DNA from: Blastopirellula sp. J2-11
GTDB lineage: Bacteria > Planctomycetota > Planctomycetia > Pirellulales > Pirellulaceae
Assembly: GCF_024584705.1 (NCBI RefSeq)
Contig: NZ_CP097384.1
Location: 1,488,001 to 1,552,000, forward strand
Direction: 5' to 3'
Length of the DNA: 64,000 nucleotides
Shown here one piece after another: positions 9,131 through 19,432 of this stretch (position 1 is the first letter of the stretch; each line of letters starts with the position of its first letter). The notes under the pieces are model-generated. The model was not told the origin of the DNA. It saw nothing but the letters and a program-made list of their open reading frames with translations, and made no database searches. The translations under genes and the position numbers were made by a program.

Positions 9131-10630
9131 ATGCGCATCCTTTCGGCATCGACGAATGTCGCCGAGTCTCCGGCTCCAACGCGGGCCAGGAAGAGGGGGA
9201 ATGCGCTGGTGCTGTGGCTGTCGCGACGTTTTCAAGGCTCGGCCAGCTGGATGTTCAGTTTGCTGTTTCACCTGGTGGTTGTGATGACGCTAGGGTTGTG
9301 GATCTTGCGAGACGATCGGCAGGAAGGCCCGCCGGGGATCATCCTCGGTGAAGCCGATCCGATTGTTCCCATCACCGAGCTCCCTCAGTGGCAGCCGAAA
9401 GTCGCCGACATCCAAGGGGACGTCATCAACGACTCGACCTACGCGATTGAAGAGATGGCGCAGCAACTGGCGCAGACCGCTCCATCAGAAGCGCCGACGA
9501 CTTCGATTCCGTCCCCCGCGTTTCAGTTTTCGGATTCCGCGACGCTGACTTATGTTCCGCCGGCGGGCGCTGGTGGATTTGCGGGACGAGATCCCGCGAA
9601 CCAGCCTGGTTTGCTGCAACAACGGGGCGGCTCGCAAGCGACGCAAGACGCCGTCGAACGCGCGTTGGTCTGGATCGCCGCGCAGCAAAACGAAGATGGG
9701 CATTGGGACTTCAATCATCGCAACGGCCCTCAGGGAGCGCGGGCCACCGATCCGGGAACCGCGCATGCGTTGACCGGCGCGACCGGTTTGGCGCTGCTCC
9801 CCTTTTTGGGCAAAGGTTATACGCATCTGCGGGAAAGCCCTTATCAAGAGACGGTCGCCAAGGGGCTCTACTATTTGCGGACGCACATGATCGTCAGCAA
9901 TCAGGGAGGCGATCTGACAGGCGGCAGCAAGTTTGGCATGTATTGTCACGGCTTGGCGGCGATCGCGCTGTGCGAAGCCTACGCGATGACCGAAGATCCT
10001 GACTTGCGCCAGGATGCTCAGGAAGCGGTGAAGTTTATTGAGTTTGCGCAGCACTCCGCCGGAGGTTGGCGTTATCAACCTGGCGAGCCGGGCGATACGT
10101 CGGTTTTTGGTTGGCAACTGATGGCGCTGAAAAGCGCCTTGATCGGCGGGCTGCAAGTTTCGTCGCCGCGTGTCGGTTTGGCCGAGCACTTTCTTGATAC
10201 GGTGCAAACTGACGCCGGCGCCTACTATGGATATCAGCGACCTGGGAAGCAGCCGACGACAACGGCGATCGGCCTGTTGTCGCGGATGTACTTGGGATGG
10301 CGCCGCAACGATCCGCGATTGGAGCGTGGGGCGAAGTTTCTTGCGACCGAAGGCCCTTCGCAGCGAGACATGTATTTCAATTACTACGCGACCAACGTAA
10401 TGGCGCACCAAGGCGGGCCTGCGTGGACGAAGTGGAACGACAAGCTGAGCAACTACCTGGTTCAGTCGCAGTCGACCAAATTGTACGAGGCAGGGAGCTG
10501 GCGATTTGATGACCCCTACTTCGAGGAGGGGGGGCGATTGTACACAACTTGTTTGGCGGCGATGATCCTGGAAGTCTACTATCGCCATATGCCTCTCTAC
10601 TCTGATCAGTCCATTGACTTCACGTTCTGA
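9131..10630 (+). CDS. TonB-like membrane anchor fused to squalene-cyclase-fold domain (paralogue 2)
   Basis: 499 residues, same architecture as the gene at 7187. A basic N-terminus is followed by one membrane helix (residues about 40-60) with S43-x3-H47, then a linker and a barrel. The barrel shares blocks with paralogue 1: ALVWIAAQQNEDGHWDFNHR, GWQLMALKSA, GLLSRMYLGWRRNDP, FNYYATNVM and LEVYYRHMPLY. Conserved substrate-side acids of squalene cyclases are missing. The linker here is shorter and less acidic. The last 17 bases overlap the following HisA-like gene, suggesting coupled translation. The start ATG lacks a clear ribosome binding site; the next in-frame starts would cut into the membrane segment. 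Confidence 0.7.
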   Translation: MRILSASTNVAESPAPTRARKRGNALVLWLSRRFQGSASWMFSLLFHLVVVMTLGLWILRDDRQEGPPGIILGEADPIVPITELPQWQPKVADIQGDVINDSTYAIEEMAQQLAQTAPSEAPTTSIPSPAFQFSDSATLTYVPPAGAGGFAGRDPANQPGLLQQRGGSQATQDAVERALVWIAAQQNEDGHWDFNHRNGPQGARATDPGTAHALTGATGLALLPFLGKGYTHLRESPYQETVAKGLYYLRTHMIVSNQGGDLTGGSKFGMYCHGLAAIALCEAYAMTEDPDLRQDAQEAVKFIEFAQHSAGGWRYQPGEPGDTSVFGWQLMALKSALIGGLQVSSPRVGLAEHFLDTVQTDAGAYYGYQRPGKQPTTTAIGLLSRMYLGWRRNDPRLERGAKFLATEGPSQRDMYFNYYATNVMAHQGGPAWTKWNDKLSNYLVQSQSTKLYEAGSWRFDDPYFEEGGRLYTTCLAAMILEVYYRHMPLYSDQSIDFTF

Positions 10631-11366
10631 GCTGCCGGCGGCGATCTTGCCGGTGATTGATTTGAAAGACCGGCACGTGGTGCGCGGCGTGGGCGGCTTG
10701 CGACATCGCTATCGTCCGATCGAAAGCCGGTTGTGCGCATCGTCGGAACCCGGGGATATCGCCGCCGCGATGGTCGCAGCGTATTCGTTTCGCGATGCCT
10801 ATGTGGCGGATCTGGATGCGATTCTTGACGGTCGACCGCAAGTTGAGGATTGGCGGAAAATCGCACAGGCCGGACTGCGGCTGCATCTCGACGCTGGATT
10901 GGCGACGCTGGCCGATTGCCAGCGCGTGATCGAAGCTTTGGAACCGGAGAGCGTCGCTTCGCTGATTGTCGGCCTCGAGACGCTGCAGCGCTGGGAAGAT
11001 CTGGGGCAGATCACCGCCGAATTCGGCGAGAGCGTCACGTTCAGTCTTGATTTGCGACATGGACGGCCGTTGCGAATTGTGGGAGCGGCGATTCGTCCCG
11101 AAGAAATCGCACAACGCGCGTTTGATTGCGGCGCTAGACGAATGGTGCTGCTGGATCTGGCTCATGTCGGGCAGGGTAGGGGAACCGGAACGGAGATGTT
11201 GTGCCGCGAATTATCGACGCAACTTACGGGAGTCGAATGGGTTACCGGTGGAGGGATCCGGACATTGGCCGATATCGAGACGCAAGTGTCGCTCGGCGCA
11301 GCGCGCGTGCTGGTCTCTTCCGCACTTCATGAAGATGAAAAAATATTAATGGCGCGTCCGCAATGA
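10614..11366 (+). CDS. HisA-like TIM-barrel protein (COG1411 type)
   Basis: 250 residues of the HisA/HisF (beta/alpha)8 family. Near the start, AAILPVIDLKDRHVVRG matches the first strand and its catalytic Asp. FSLDLRHGRP and VTGGGIRTLADIE match the phosphate-binding half, as does GAARVLVSSALHE. In this subgroup the protein is not necessarily the histidine enzyme; similar proteins occur in organisms with tetrahydromethanopterin C1 metabolism, which planctomycetes have. A role in that cofactor route is known only by association and is inference here. The start is a TTG inside the 3' end of the preceding gene (17-base overlap). True HisA cannot be excluded. Confidence 0.65.
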   Translation: MTSRSELPAAILPVIDLKDRHVVRGVGGLRHRYRPIESRLCASSEPGDIAAAMVAAYSFRDAYVADLDAILDGRPQVEDWRKIAQAGLRLHLDAGLATLADCQRVIEALEPESVASLIVGLETLQRWEDLGQITAEFGESVTFSLDLRHGRPLRIVGAAIRPEEIAQRAFDCGARRMVLLDLAHVGQGRGTGTEMLCRELSTQLTGVEWVTGGGIRTLADIETQVSLGAARVLVSSALHEDEKILMARPQ

Positions 11367-11806
11367 GCGGTGATGAACTAAATTGCGGCAGAGAGATTAC
11401 GGCAGAGAGTTTTTTGTCGTTGTTTTTTAACGGATCGGTATTTGCCCACATTTCGCCAGGGGTTCGTCGCGGTCGCTTATCGCCGCTCGAAACGCAAGTT
11501 GGGACCTCGGAAAAAGGCGTCCGGAATCGTAGGGCGAGGAATTCTCCCCTTGCGACTCCCTGCACAACCGATATTATTTTGAGGATAGCGAGGCAATTAT
11601 TCGGGCATGCCTGGGTGTAGGCATCTTCTTCACGGCGAGCGTTAACTGCAGAGCTTCCTTTGTTCGCCGCAGACGATTGAAAAGCATTACCCGGGCTTAC
11701 ATGGCCTTCACATTGTGAAAGTTTTCACGAACTCAATTTGCTCGCCACTTTACGCAGCGATACGCAGTAATTTCCAGGGCCTAGATTTGCCCGTTCGGAG
11801 CCGCGG
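11367..11806. other. Upstream region of the nqr operon
   Basis: 440 bases without a supported gene; the 85-codon frame at 11363 has no family features. It contains the inverted repeat at 11715-11728. GGAG lies six bases before the nqrA start codon. Confidence 0.4.
11715..11728. promoter_or_regulatory. Inverted repeat upstream of nqrA, possible operator
   Basis: GTGAAA-GT-TTTCAC, perfect 6-base arms with a 2-base centre, 79 bases before the nqrA start. The size and place suit a dimeric regulator site, but nothing identifies the regulator. Confidence 0.3.
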
Positions 11807-13162
11807 ATGCCACGAACTATTACATTGAAACGAGGGCTCGACCTGCCGATTTCGGGTCGTCCTCAGCAGTCCATTGAGTCGGCCGGAGCAGTGACCCGAT
11901 TCGGTCTCCTTGGCGACGACTACATCGGCATGCGGCCGACCATGTTCGTTACCGATGGAGACTCGGTCAAGCTTGGCCAAGCCTTGTTTGAAGACAAGAA
12001 GAATCCCGGCGTCATGTTCACGTCGCCGGTCGCTGGCAAGGTGGTTGCGGTTAACCGCGGCGCCAAGCGTCGATTTTTGTCGGTCGTGATCGAGCGTGAA
12101 GGAGACGAACAAGTTGAGTTCGCTTCGCACGGCGATCAATCGCTCTTGAATCTGACTCGCCAGCAAGTGGTTGAGGGGATGTTGGCCGCCGGCCTGTGGC
12201 CTGCATTGCGACAACGGCCCTTCGGGCGGACTCCTTCGCCGACGCAAACGCCGCAAGCGCTGTTCATTACGGCGATCGATACCCATCCCTTGGCGGCGGA
12301 TCCTGCGGTTGTGATCGGTCCGCAGAAAGCGGAGTTTACCGCCGGCTTGGAAGCGCTGAGCAAACTGACCGACGGACCGATGTTCGTTTGTCGTGCTCCC
12401 GGCGCCGACATCCCAGGCGAAGATCTCGATTTCGCCGAAGTCGTCGAATTCGCCGGACCGCATCCGGCTGGCTTGCCTGGAACGCATATTCATTGCTTGT
12501 ATCCAGCAGGGCGCGATCGGGCCGTTTGGCACATCGGTTATCAAGACGTGCTGGCGATCGGTTCGTTGTTTAAAACTGGCCGACTGAGCGTGAAGCGAAT
12601 CCTCTCGCTGGCGGGACCCGCCGTTAGCAAGCCTCGCTTGATTGAAGCGACCTTGGGCGCCGATCTGACCCAGTTGACTGACGGTCAGCTGAAAGCAGAC
12701 GATCCTCGCGTGATCTCCGGTTCGGTCTTTTGGGGTCGAACTTGTGCCGAACCGCATACGTTCCTGGGACGTTATCACAGCCAGATTTCGGTGTTGGAAG
12801 AGGGACGCAATCGCGACTTCCTCGGTTGGCTGACGCTTGGGTTCGGCAAGTTCTCGACCAAGTCGGTGTTTATGTCGGCTCTGACCGGCGGAGGTCGTGA
12901 TTACGACTTCACCACCAGCAGCGAGGGAAGTCATCGTGCGATCATTCCGACCGGAATGTACGAAAAAGTAATGCCGCTTGATATCGAACCGACCGCGCTG
13001 CTCAAGTCGCTGGTGGTGAACGATATGGAATCGGCTCAGGCGCTGGGCGCCTTGGAATTGGATGAAGAAGATTTGGCGCTTTGTTCCTACGTCGACACCG
13101 GCAAGCACGACTTCGGCAGCGCCCTGCGGAAGAACCTAGACCGCATTGAGGCCGAGGGGTAA
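11807..13162 (+). CDS. nqrA: Na+-translocating NADH:quinone reductase subunit A
   Basis: NqrA is the peripheral cytoplasmic subunit of the sodium-pumping NADH:ubiquinone oxidoreductase and helps form the quinone site. The 451-residue product opens with the family pattern [15 protein letters not shown]. It continues with [11 protein letters not shown] and ending blocks [11 protein letters not shown]-like and [14 protein letters not shown], all typical of NqrA. Length is as expected. It is the first gene of a tightly packed operon: nqrB starts three bases after its stop. The Glu/Asp-rich C-terminus with DPIGxxLR-like ending [16 protein letters not shown] is normal. Confidence 0.97.
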   Translation: MPRTITLKRGLDLPISGRPQQSIESAGAVTRFGLLGDDYIGMRPTMFVTDGDSVKLGQALFEDKKNPGVMFTSPVAGKVVAVNRGAKRRFLSVVIEREGDEQVEFASHGDQSLLNLTRQQVVEGMLAAGLWPALRQRPFGRTPSPTQTPQALFITAIDTHPLAADPAVVIGPQKAEFTAGLEALSKLTDGPMFVCRAPGADIPGEDLDFAEVVEFAGPHPAGLPGTHIHCLYPAGRDRAVWHIGYQDVLAIGSLFKTGRLSVKRILSLAGPAVSKPRLIEATLGADLTQLTDGQLKADDPRVISGSVFWGRTCAEPHTFLGRYHSQISVLEEGRNRDFLGWLTLGFGKFSTKSVFMSALTGGGRDYDFTTSSEGSHRAIIPTGMYEKVMPLDIEPTALLKSLVVNDMESAQALGALELDEEDLALCSYVDTGKHDFGSALRKNLDRIEAEG

Positions 13163-13164
13163 CC

Positions 13165-14415
13165 ATGAAGTTTATACGCAACCTACTCGATCGCGCCGCG
13201 CCTCTGTTTGAGGAAGGCGGCAAGCTCGAACGACTCTATCCGCTGTATGAAGCGGGAGATACGTTCCTCTACACGCCGGGCGAAATCACGCACGGCTCGA
13301 CGCATGTGCGAGATGGTCTCGACCTGAAGCGGATGATGGTGTTTGTCGTCATCGCGCTCACGCCGTGCATCTTGATGGCGATGTGGAACACCGGCTATCA
13401 AGCCAACTCGGCGATTCACGCCGAAGCCGGTACAGCGCCGGAAGGCTGGCAAGAGAGCCTGTTCACGTCGCTCGGAATGGCTCACGATCCAGGCAGCTTG
13501 CTCGATAACATCGTGCTGGGCGCGATCTATTTTCTACCGGTTTACATCGTCACCATGACGGTCGGCGGTATCATCGAAGTGATCTTCGGGATCGTTCGCA
13601 AGCACGAAGTGAATGAAGGGTTCCTGGTGACCGGGATGCTCTTTCCACTGACGTTGCCGCCGACGATACCGCTCTGGCAAGTCGCCTTGGGGATCGCCTT
13701 TGGCGTGTTGATCGGAAAAGAAGTCTTTGGCGGCACCGGCAAAAACTTCCTCAATCCGGCCCTCACCGCGCGGGCGTTCCTGTATTTCGCATATCCGAAT
13801 CAGATCACCGGCAACGTTTGGGTTGCCGCGGATGGTTTCAGCGGAGCGACCACCTTGGGAGCTTTGGCCGAGAACAAAGACAATCTGGACGTGGGGCTTT
13901 CGCAGGTTCTGCAGGGAGTCGACGGTCACGGGATCACGTGGCTGCAAGCGTTCCTCGGCACGATCACCGGATCCATGGGCGAAACTTCGGCTCTGGCATG
14001 TTTGCTAGGCGCCGCGTTTTTGATCCTGACCGGCGTCGGCTCGTGGAAGATCATGGCCGCGACCGTTTTGGGCGCCGTGGGAACGTCGGGTGCGTTCTAC
14101 CTGGCCAGCTTGTCGGGGATGGAAACCTCCGCGTTGTTCGCTTTGCCGCCGTGGTGGCACTTGGTGATCGGCGGTTTCGCCTTCGGTTGCGTCTTTATGG
14201 CGACCGACCCCGTCTCGGCGGCGATGACGGAAAAAGGAAAGTGGTTCTACGGGATCCTGGTCGGCGTACTAACGATCTTGATTCGCGGCATTAACCCCGC
14301 GTTCCCCGAAGGGATCATGCTCGCCATCTTGTTTGGTAACGTGATGGCGCCGCTGATCGACTACTTCGTGATTCAAGGAAACATCAACAGAAGGATGGCT
14401 CGCTATGCGTCGTGA
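13165..14415 (+). CDS. nqrB: Na+-translocating NADH:quinone reductase subunit B
   Basis: Polytopic subunit with about ten membrane helices that takes part in sodium translocation. The 416-residue product contains [10 protein letters not shown]; the Thr in the SGAT motif is the residue that carries FMN through a phosphoester bond in known NqrB proteins. Further family blocks are [20 protein letters not shown] and [26 protein letters not shown] stands seven bases before the ATG. The 3' end overlaps nqrC by 11 bases. The flavin is presumably attached by the ApbE product encoded at 17719. Confidence 0.97.
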   Translation: MKFIRNLLDRAAPLFEEGGKLERLYPLYEAGDTFLYTPGEITHGSTHVRDGLDLKRMMVFVVIALTPCILMAMWNTGYQANSAIHAEAGTAPEGWQESLFTSLGMAHDPGSLLDNIVLGAIYFLPVYIVTMTVGGIIEVIFGIVRKHEVNEGFLVTGMLFPLTLPPTIPLWQVALGIAFGVLIGKEVFGGTGKNFLNPALTARAFLYFAYPNQITGNVWVAADGFSGATTLGALAENKDNLDVGLSQVLQGVDGHGITWLQAFLGTITGSMGETSALACLLGAAFLILTGVGSWKIMAATVLGAVGTSGAFYLASLSGMETSALFALPPWWHLVIGGFAFGCVFMATDPVSAAMTEKGKWFYGILVGVLTILIRGINPAFPEGIMLAILFGNVMAPLIDYFVIQGNINRRMARYAS

Positions 14416-15211
14416 TAGCGTAGGCGGAACGTTCCTCGTGGCCGCCGTCCTTTGCATCGTTTGCTCGATAGCGGTTTCAGCGACAGCAGTCCTCCTGAAA
14501 CCGACTCAAGTCGAAAACGAAAAGCTGGATAAGCAGAAGAATATTCTGGCTGCCGCCGGCGCGTTGCCGAAGGACAAAGAAGGCAAGGTCGAAGAGGTCA
14601 GCGCCGCCAAGATCACCGAGTTGTATAACAATATCGAGACGATCGTGATCGATCTTGATACCGGCGAACGTGTCGATAATCGGAAAGAAAATCCGGTTTC
14701 GGCCGAGTCGTTGGAAGACAAGCCAAAGATGGAAAAAATTCCCACCGATGCGCCTGCCGACGATAAGCTGGGTGATATCAAAGAACGTCCCAAGTATTCG
14801 CAAGTCTTCTTGCTGAAGAAAGAGGACAAGATCGACGTGATTGTGTTGCCGTTCTACGGCAAAGGATTGTGGTCGACCATGAAGGGCTTCATCGCTCTTG
14901 AGGGAGACGCCCAGACGATCAAAGGTTTGACTTACTACTCGCATGGTGAAACTCCGGGGCTCGGCGGCGAAGTCGACAATCCGGATTGGAAGGCGCAGTG
15001 GCCCGGCACCACCGCGATTGAAGACGATGGCAAGGTCGTCGTCTCGGTCACCAAAGCGGGACAGACCGGCGGCATTGATACCAACATCGACGGCCTGTCA
15101 GGCGCCACCATCACGACCAAAGGGGTCAATACCATGGTTCGCTACTGGCTAGGTCCAGGCGGCTTCGGTCCATTTTTGGCGAAAGTTCGCAAGGGAGACT
15201 TCAATGGCTAA
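14405..15211 (+). CDS. nqrC: Na+-translocating NADH:quinone reductase subunit C
   Basis: 268 residues with one N-terminal membrane helix ([19 protein letters not shown]) and an FMN-binding domain outside the cytoplasm. The covalent flavin site is in [17 protein letters not shown] with the acceptor Thr, near the C-terminus. Another family block is [16 protein letters not shown]. It overlaps nqrB by 11 bases and nqrD by 8, so translation is probably coupled. Slightly longer than classical NqrC because of a Lys/Glu-rich insert around residues 40-120. Confidence 0.96.
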   Translation: MRRDSVGGTFLVAAVLCIVCSIAVSATAVLLKPTQVENEKLDKQKNILAAAGALPKDKEGKVEEVSAAKITELYNNIETIVIDLDTGERVDNRKENPVSAESLEDKPKMEKIPTDAPADDKLGDIKERPKYSQVFLLKKEDKIDVIVLPFYGKGLWSTMKGFIALEGDAQTIKGLTYYSHGETPGLGGEVDNPDWKAQWPGTTAIEDDGKVVVSVTKAGQTGGIDTNIDGLSGATITTKGVNTMVRYWLGPGGFGPFLAKVRKGDFNG

Positions 15212-15842
15212 AGAGACCACGAAAGATATCCTGCTGTCGCCGGTCTTCACCAACAATCCGATCGCACTGCAAGTGCTCGGCATTTGCTCGGCGCTCGCGG
15301 TGACGTCCAAAATGGACAAAGCGTTGACCATGGCGTTGGCGGTGACCGTGGTGACCGGCTTCTCGAACCTCAGCGTCAGCTTGGTTCGCAAGTTCATCCC
15401 TAGCAGCATCCGCATCATCGTGCAGATGACGATCATCGCTTCGTTGGTGATCATCGTCGATCAATTTTTAAAGGCCTACGCGTTCAACATCAGCAAAGAG
15501 CTGTCGGTGTTCGTCGGTTTGATCATTACCAACTGTATTGTGATGGGACGCGCCGAAGCTTACGCGATGAAGCACGAACCCGGCATGAGCTTTCTGGACG
15601 GCGTCGGCAATGGGCTCGGCTATAGCTTGATTCTGTTGATCGTCGCCTTTTTCCGGGAGCTGTTTGGTTTTGGAACTTTGTTCGGCATCACGATTCTGCC
15701 GCTGTACGACGCAGCCAATAGCACCGGCTGGTATACGACCAACGGTTTGATGGTGTTGCCGCCGAGTGCGTTCTTCATCATCGGCATTATCATTTGGGTC
15801 TTGCGGACATTCCGTCCCGACCAGGTAGAGACGGAGGGCTAA
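15204..15842 (+). CDS. nqrD: Na+-translocating NADH:quinone reductase subunit D
   Basis: 212 residues, six predicted membrane helices. It belongs to the NqrD/RnfE family, which with NqrE holds a membrane-embedded iron centre. Visible family blocks are [23 protein letters not shown] and [19 protein letters not shown]. The Cys residues in GICSAL and TNCIVMGR are the expected iron ligands. GGGAGA lies 5 bases before the start codon. The start overlaps the nqrC stop by 8 bases. Confidence 0.96.
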   Translation: MAKETTKDILLSPVFTNNPIALQVLGICSALAVTSKMDKALTMALAVTVVTGFSNLSVSLVRKFIPSSIRIIVQMTIIASLVIIVDQFLKAYAFNISKELSVFVGLIITNCIVMGRAEAYAMKHEPGMSFLDGVGNGLGYSLILLIVAFFRELFGFGTLFGITILPLYDAANSTGWYTTNGLMVLPPSAFFIIGIIIWVLRTFRPDQVETEG

Positions 15843-15844
15843 CC

Positions 15845-16456
15845 ATGACTGACCTAGTCAATATCGCACTGAAAGCAGTCTTCAGCGAAAACCTCGCGCT
15901 CGCCTTCTTTTTGGGGATGTGCACGTTTCTCGCGGTTTCCAAAAACGTGAAGACAGCCCTCGGCCTGGGCGCCGCGGTGATCGCGGTGATGGCGATCACG
16001 ATTCCGGCCAACAACCTGATCTATCAGCATCTGCTGAAGAAAGGGCAGCTGGCTTGGATCAGCTCCGATCTGGCCGATATGGACCTCACGTTTCTCGGTT
16101 TGATTATTTACATCGGCGTCATCGCGGCGATTGTGCAGATCCTCGAAATGGGGCTTGATCGCTACTTTCCGCCGCTCTACAACGCGCTCGGCATCTTCCT
16201 GCCGTTGATTACGGTCAACTGTGCGATTTTGGGCGGTTCGTTGTTCATGGTCGAACGTGACTACTCCTTTACGCAAAGCTGCGTATACGGCCTCTTCGCC
16301 GGGGTCGGCTGGGCGCTGGCGATCGTCGCGTTAGCAGGCGTTCGCGAAAAACTGAAATACAGCGACGTGCCGGATGGTCTAAAAGGACTCGGCATTACGT
16401 TCATCACCGCTGGCCTGATGGCTTTGGCGTTCATGTCGTTCGGCGGCATGCTGTAA
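15845..16456 (+). CDS. nqrE: Na+-translocating NADH:quinone reductase subunit E
   Basis: 203 residues, six predicted membrane helices, NqrE/RnfA family. Family blocks: [18 protein letters not shown] (with the ligand Cys), [19 protein letters not shown] (second Cys) and [20 protein letters not shown] place the start at ATG 15845, two bases after the nqrD stop. The open frame extends 17 codons upstream into nqrD, but that stretch is unlike the family. Confidence 0.96.
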   Translation: MTDLVNIALKAVFSENLALAFFLGMCTFLAVSKNVKTALGLGAAVIAVMAITIPANNLIYQHLLKKGQLAWISSDLADMDLTFLGLIIYIGVIAAIVQILEMGLDRYFPPLYNALGIFLPLITVNCAILGGSLFMVERDYSFTQSCVYGLFAGVGWALAIVALAGVREKLKYSDVPDGLKGLGITFITAGLMALAFMSFGGML

Positions 16457-16496
16457 TTCCCGATTTCAGTGACTTTTAGTCGAAAAGTATAGAGTC

Positions 16497-17735
16497 ATGC
16501 AGGAATATCAATTCATCCTGATTCCCGTCGGCGTCGCGATGTTCACGGTTCTCGTCCTGGCGTTGGTGGCGATCATTCTGGCCGCTAAGTCAGTGCTCGT
16601 GGCCGCCGGCGACGTAAAGCTGGTGATCAATGAACAAAAAGAAGTTCATGTCCCCGCTGGCGGCAAATTGCTCAACGCCCTGGCTGACCAAGGGATCTTC
16701 GTCTCGTCCGCATGCGGCGGCGGCGGTACTTGCGCTCAGTGCAAAGTGAAGATTCATTCGGGCGGCGGCGACATTCTGCCGACCGAAAAATCGCACATCA
16801 ACAACCAGCAAGCCCGCGAAGGGTACCGCTTGTCGTGCCAGGTCGCGGTCAAGCAGGACATGAGCATCGAAGTTCCCCACGAAGCGTTTGAAACGAAGAA
16901 GTGGGATTGTGAAGTGATCTCGAACGGCAACGTTGCGACCTTCATTAAAGAATTCAAACTGAAGCTGCCTGAAGGCGAAGAAGTCGATTTCAAAGCAGGC
17001 GGTTATATCCAGATCGAGATTCCCGAACACGAAGTCGCCTACAAAGACTTCCTGGTCGAAGACGAATATCACGAAGACTGGGATAAGTTCAACATTTGGC
17101 GGTATGTCTCGAAGGTCGAAGAGCCGGTGATTCGCGCTTACTCGATGGCCAACTACCCGGGCGAAAAGGGCGTCATCATGCTCAACGTCCGCATCGCTTC
17201 GCCGCCGCCGCGAGCTCCCGAAGGAACGCCCCCAGGTAAAGCGTCCAGTTACATCTTTAGCCGCAAGCCCGGCGACAAGGTGACGATCTCGGGCCCGTAC
17301 GGCGAGTTCTTTATCAAAGACACCGAAAACGAAATGGTCTATATCGGCGGCGGCGCCGGTATGGCTCCGCTTCGCAGTCACATCTTTGAACTGTTCAAAG
17401 AACGGAAGACCAACCGCAAGGTTTCGTTCTGGTATGGCGGTCGGAGCGTTCGCGAACTGTTCTATGTCGACGAATTCCGCGACATCGAAAAAGAGTTCCC
17501 CAATTTCAAGTTCAACATCGCGCTCTCGGACGCGTTGCCCGAAGATAACTGGACCGGCCTGAAAGGGTTCATTCACCAGGTTCTCCTGGAGAACTACTTG
17601 AAGAATCATCCGGCTCCGGAAGATATCGAGTATTACATCTGCGGTCCGCCGATGATGAATCAGGCGGTGTTCAAAATGCTGGATGACCTCGGCGTTCCGC
17701 CAGAAAATATCGCCTACGATGACTTCGGCGGCTAA
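16497..17735 (+). CDS. nqrF: Na+-translocating NADH:quinone reductase subunit F
   Basis: 412 residues, the NADH-oxidising subunit. In order: an N-terminal membrane helix ([19 protein letters not shown]), a 2Fe-2S ferredoxin domain with [14 protein letters not shown] and a fourth Cys in [10 protein letters not shown], a FAD domain with RAYSMANYP, and an NADH domain with [12 protein letters not shown] and [13 protein letters not shown]. Electrons pass from NADH through FAD and the 2Fe-2S centre into the complex. Length and domain order are standard. It lies 40 bases after nqrE and its 3' end overlaps apbE by 17. Confidence 0.97.
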   Translation: MQEYQFILIPVGVAMFTVLVLALVAIILAAKSVLVAAGDVKLVINEQKEVHVPAGGKLLNALADQGIFVSSACGGGGTCAQCKVKIHSGGGDILPTEKSHINNQQAREGYRLSCQVAVKQDMSIEVPHEAFETKKWDCEVISNGNVATFIKEFKLKLPEGEEVDFKAGGYIQIEIPEHEVAYKDFLVEDEYHEDWDKFNIWRYVSKVEEPVIRAYSMANYPGEKGVIMLNVRIASPPPRAPEGTPPGKASSYIFSRKPGDKVTISGPYGEFFIKDTENEMVYIGGGAGMAPLRSHIFELFKERKTNRKVSFWYGGRSVRELFYVDEFRDIEKEFPNFKFNIALSDALPEDNWTGLKGFIHQVLLENYLKNHPAPEDIEYYICGPPMMNQAVFKMLDDLGVPPENIAYDDFGG

Positions 17736-18750
17736 ACGTCTGATCGCGCTGGCCAGAGCCGCATGTTTGCTGCTCCTGGTGGTCGGCTGTACTCCCAACG
17801 GCTCCGCTCCTGTCGAGTTGACAGGGCGGACGATGGGGACCACCTACTCGGTCAAGTGGATTGCACCGGGCGACGACTTCTCTACCAAGTCGCTGCAAAA
17901 ACAGGTGGACCAGCGGCTGGTCGAAATCAACCAGCAAATGTCGACCTATATTCCGGATTCGGAACTCTCTCGTTTCAATCAAAGTCCAGCGGGAGATTGG
18001 TTTCCGGTCTCGCAGGCGTTGGCCGACGTTGTTTCGCGGGCCAAAGAGATCAGCCAGCAGAGCGACGGCGCCTTCGATGTGACAGTGGGTCCGCTGGTTA
18101 ATCTCTGGAACTTTGGCCCCGATCATCATCCCGAAGAGATCCCCAGCGATGCGGCGATTGCCGAAGCGTTGGCTAACGTAGGCGACTCCAAGCTGCAGGT
18201 TCGACTCGATCCTCCGGCCTTGAAAAAGTCGCACGACAAGTTGTATGTCGATCTTTCGGCGATCGCCAAAGGATACGGCGTTGATCAGCTCGCACAATTG
18301 GTCGCCGACGCAGGCGCTAAATCGTATATGGTCGAAATCGGCGGTGAAGTTCGCGCCGCCGGACGCAAGAGCGACGGCTCGCCCTGGCGGATCGCGATCG
18401 AGAAACCGATCCCCGGCGCCAGAGCGATTCAAGAGATTGTCGAACTGTCGAACCAATCGCTGGCGACCTCCGGCGATTACCGCAATTTTTTTGAAGTGGA
18501 CGGCGAGACTTTCTCGCATACGATCGATCCCCAGACTGGGCGTCCGTTGGGGCATCAACTCGCCTCGGTCAGCGTTTTGCATTCCGATTGCGCTGCGGCC
18601 GACGCTTTCGCGACGACGCTCATGGTCTTGGGGCCGGAGCGTGGATACAATTGGGCGGAACAAAACAAATTGGCCGTGTTGTTTCTCATCCGCGGCGCGG
18701 ATGGGCCGGTCGTACGCCGCACATCGCAGTGGCCTCAGCGTGGAGAGTAA
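17719..18750 (+). CDS. apbE: FAD:protein FMN transferase ApbE (lipoprotein)
   Basis: ApbE attaches FMN to the SGAT threonine of NqrB and NqrC. The 343-residue product starts [11 protein letters not shown] and has a lipoprotein signal with box LLVVGC, so it sits on the outer face of the inner membrane, where these flavins are attached. Family blocks are [39 protein letters not shown] and [12 protein letters not shown] chose ATG 17719, inside the end of nqrF, because it gives a clean lipoprotein signal; an in-frame start 36 bases earlier adds nothing recognisable. Its place in the operon fits a dedicated role in Nqr flavinylation. Confidence 0.95.
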   Translation: MTSAAKRLIALARAACLLLLVVGCTPNGSAPVELTGRTMGTTYSVKWIAPGDDFSTKSLQKQVDQRLVEINQQMSTYIPDSELSRFNQSPAGDWFPVSQALADVVSRAKEISQQSDGAFDVTVGPLVNLWNFGPDHHPEEIPSDAAIAEALANVGDSKLQVRLDPPALKKSHDKLYVDLSAIAKGYGVDQLAQLVADAGAKSYMVEIGGEVRAAGRKSDGSPWRIAIEKPIPGARAIQEIVELSNQSLATSGDYRNFFEVDGETFSHTIDPQTGRPLGHQLASVSVLHSDCAAADAFATTLMVLGPERGYNWAEQNKLAVLFLIRGADGPVVRRTSQWPQRGE

Positions 18751-18753
18751 CTC

Positions 18754-19014
18754 GTGCTACTCACTTTTTTGATCGCAGCCGGCGTTTTCGCCATTGCCTT
18801 GGCCGGGATGGCGATCGGCGTCATCGTCAGTAATCGCAGCATCAAGGGAAGCTGCGGCGGGCTAAACAACTTCCGCGACTCGGTCGGTAACCCGATCTGC
18901 GACGCGTGCACGACTCCTTCGCCCGATTGCTCCGGCCAAGGCAAGCGTCACGTTGAAGCTGGCGACTGCGAAGACCATCCGGCCGCTGCCGATGAGCACC
19001 CCGTTCATTCGTAA
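18754..19014 (+). CDS. nqrM: NqrM, (Na+)-NQR maturation protein (DUF539)
   Basis: 86 residues from a GTG start three bases after the apbE stop. One N-terminal membrane helix (residues 2-26) is followed by a short Cys-rich tail with KGSCGGL (C34) and ICDACTTPSPDC (C49, C52, C59). This is the four-Cys pattern of NqrM, which is needed to assemble the iron centre between NqrD and NqrE. The His/Asp-rich C-terminus is unremarkable. It closes the operon, so all six subunits and both known maturation factors are together. Confidence 0.9.
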   Translation: MLLTFLIAAGVFAIALAGMAIGVIVSNRSIKGSCGGLNNFRDSVGNPICDACTTPSPDCSGQGKRHVEAGDCEDHPAAADEHPVHS

Positions 19015-19177
19015 ACGCGCAGCGTTATTTCTCAACCAACCTCGTGGCCATAGCCTGACCAGTCTGTTCAAGCCTGGTTGGATCCTTGGTTGCTCCAGCG
19101 CGTATTATTTAACGCTCCGGCGTTTGGCTCTAGCTCGGCGTTGATTTATTTCACGGCGGCTTCGCACCTTCGGAGGC

Positions 19178-19249
19178 TTGGACCGGACTGGAACATCGGA
19201 CCGGACGGGATCGTTGGACCGGACTGGATCGTTGGACCGGACCGGATCC
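19178..19249. repeat. Four tandem copies of an 18-base unit
   Basis: Units begin at 19178, 19196, 19214 and 19232, consensus TTGGACCGGACTGGATCG with one to four changes per copy. The period is a multiple of three, so a minus-strand frame stays open across it. A candidate variable-number repeat. Confidence 0.85.
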
Positions 19250-19432
19250 TTTTTTTCTGGCGGCGTTAGTTGGTTGGTTATTCGACCGCCGCTGCTGCAA
19301 GATCGCCGCATCATGAGCCGACAAATTGTCGCGCAGCGCCGCATTACTCTCCCGCAACCGCGTCATCAACTGACGAATTTCCTTGATCCTCATCCCGTTC
19401 GCCCCCTAATTTTGCGCGTAGATATCCGAGGT

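Noticed and set aside
9485-10588. 367-codon minus-strand frame inside the second barrel gene
   Set aside because: Antisense to a well-supported gene with clear repeats; Arg/Gln-rich composition typical of a shadow frame.
11363-11620. 85-codon frame after the HisA-like gene
   Set aside because: No recognisable domain and located in a regulatory gap.
11750-13108. 452-codon minus frame over nqrA
   Set aside because: Antisense shadow; nqrA is certain.
16590-17843. 417-codon minus frame over nqrF
   Set aside because: Antisense shadow; composition rich in Val/His/Arg/Phe and no domain.
19105-19344. Minus-strand frame across the 18-base repeat
   Set aside because: Repeat peptide only, no start context or relatives.
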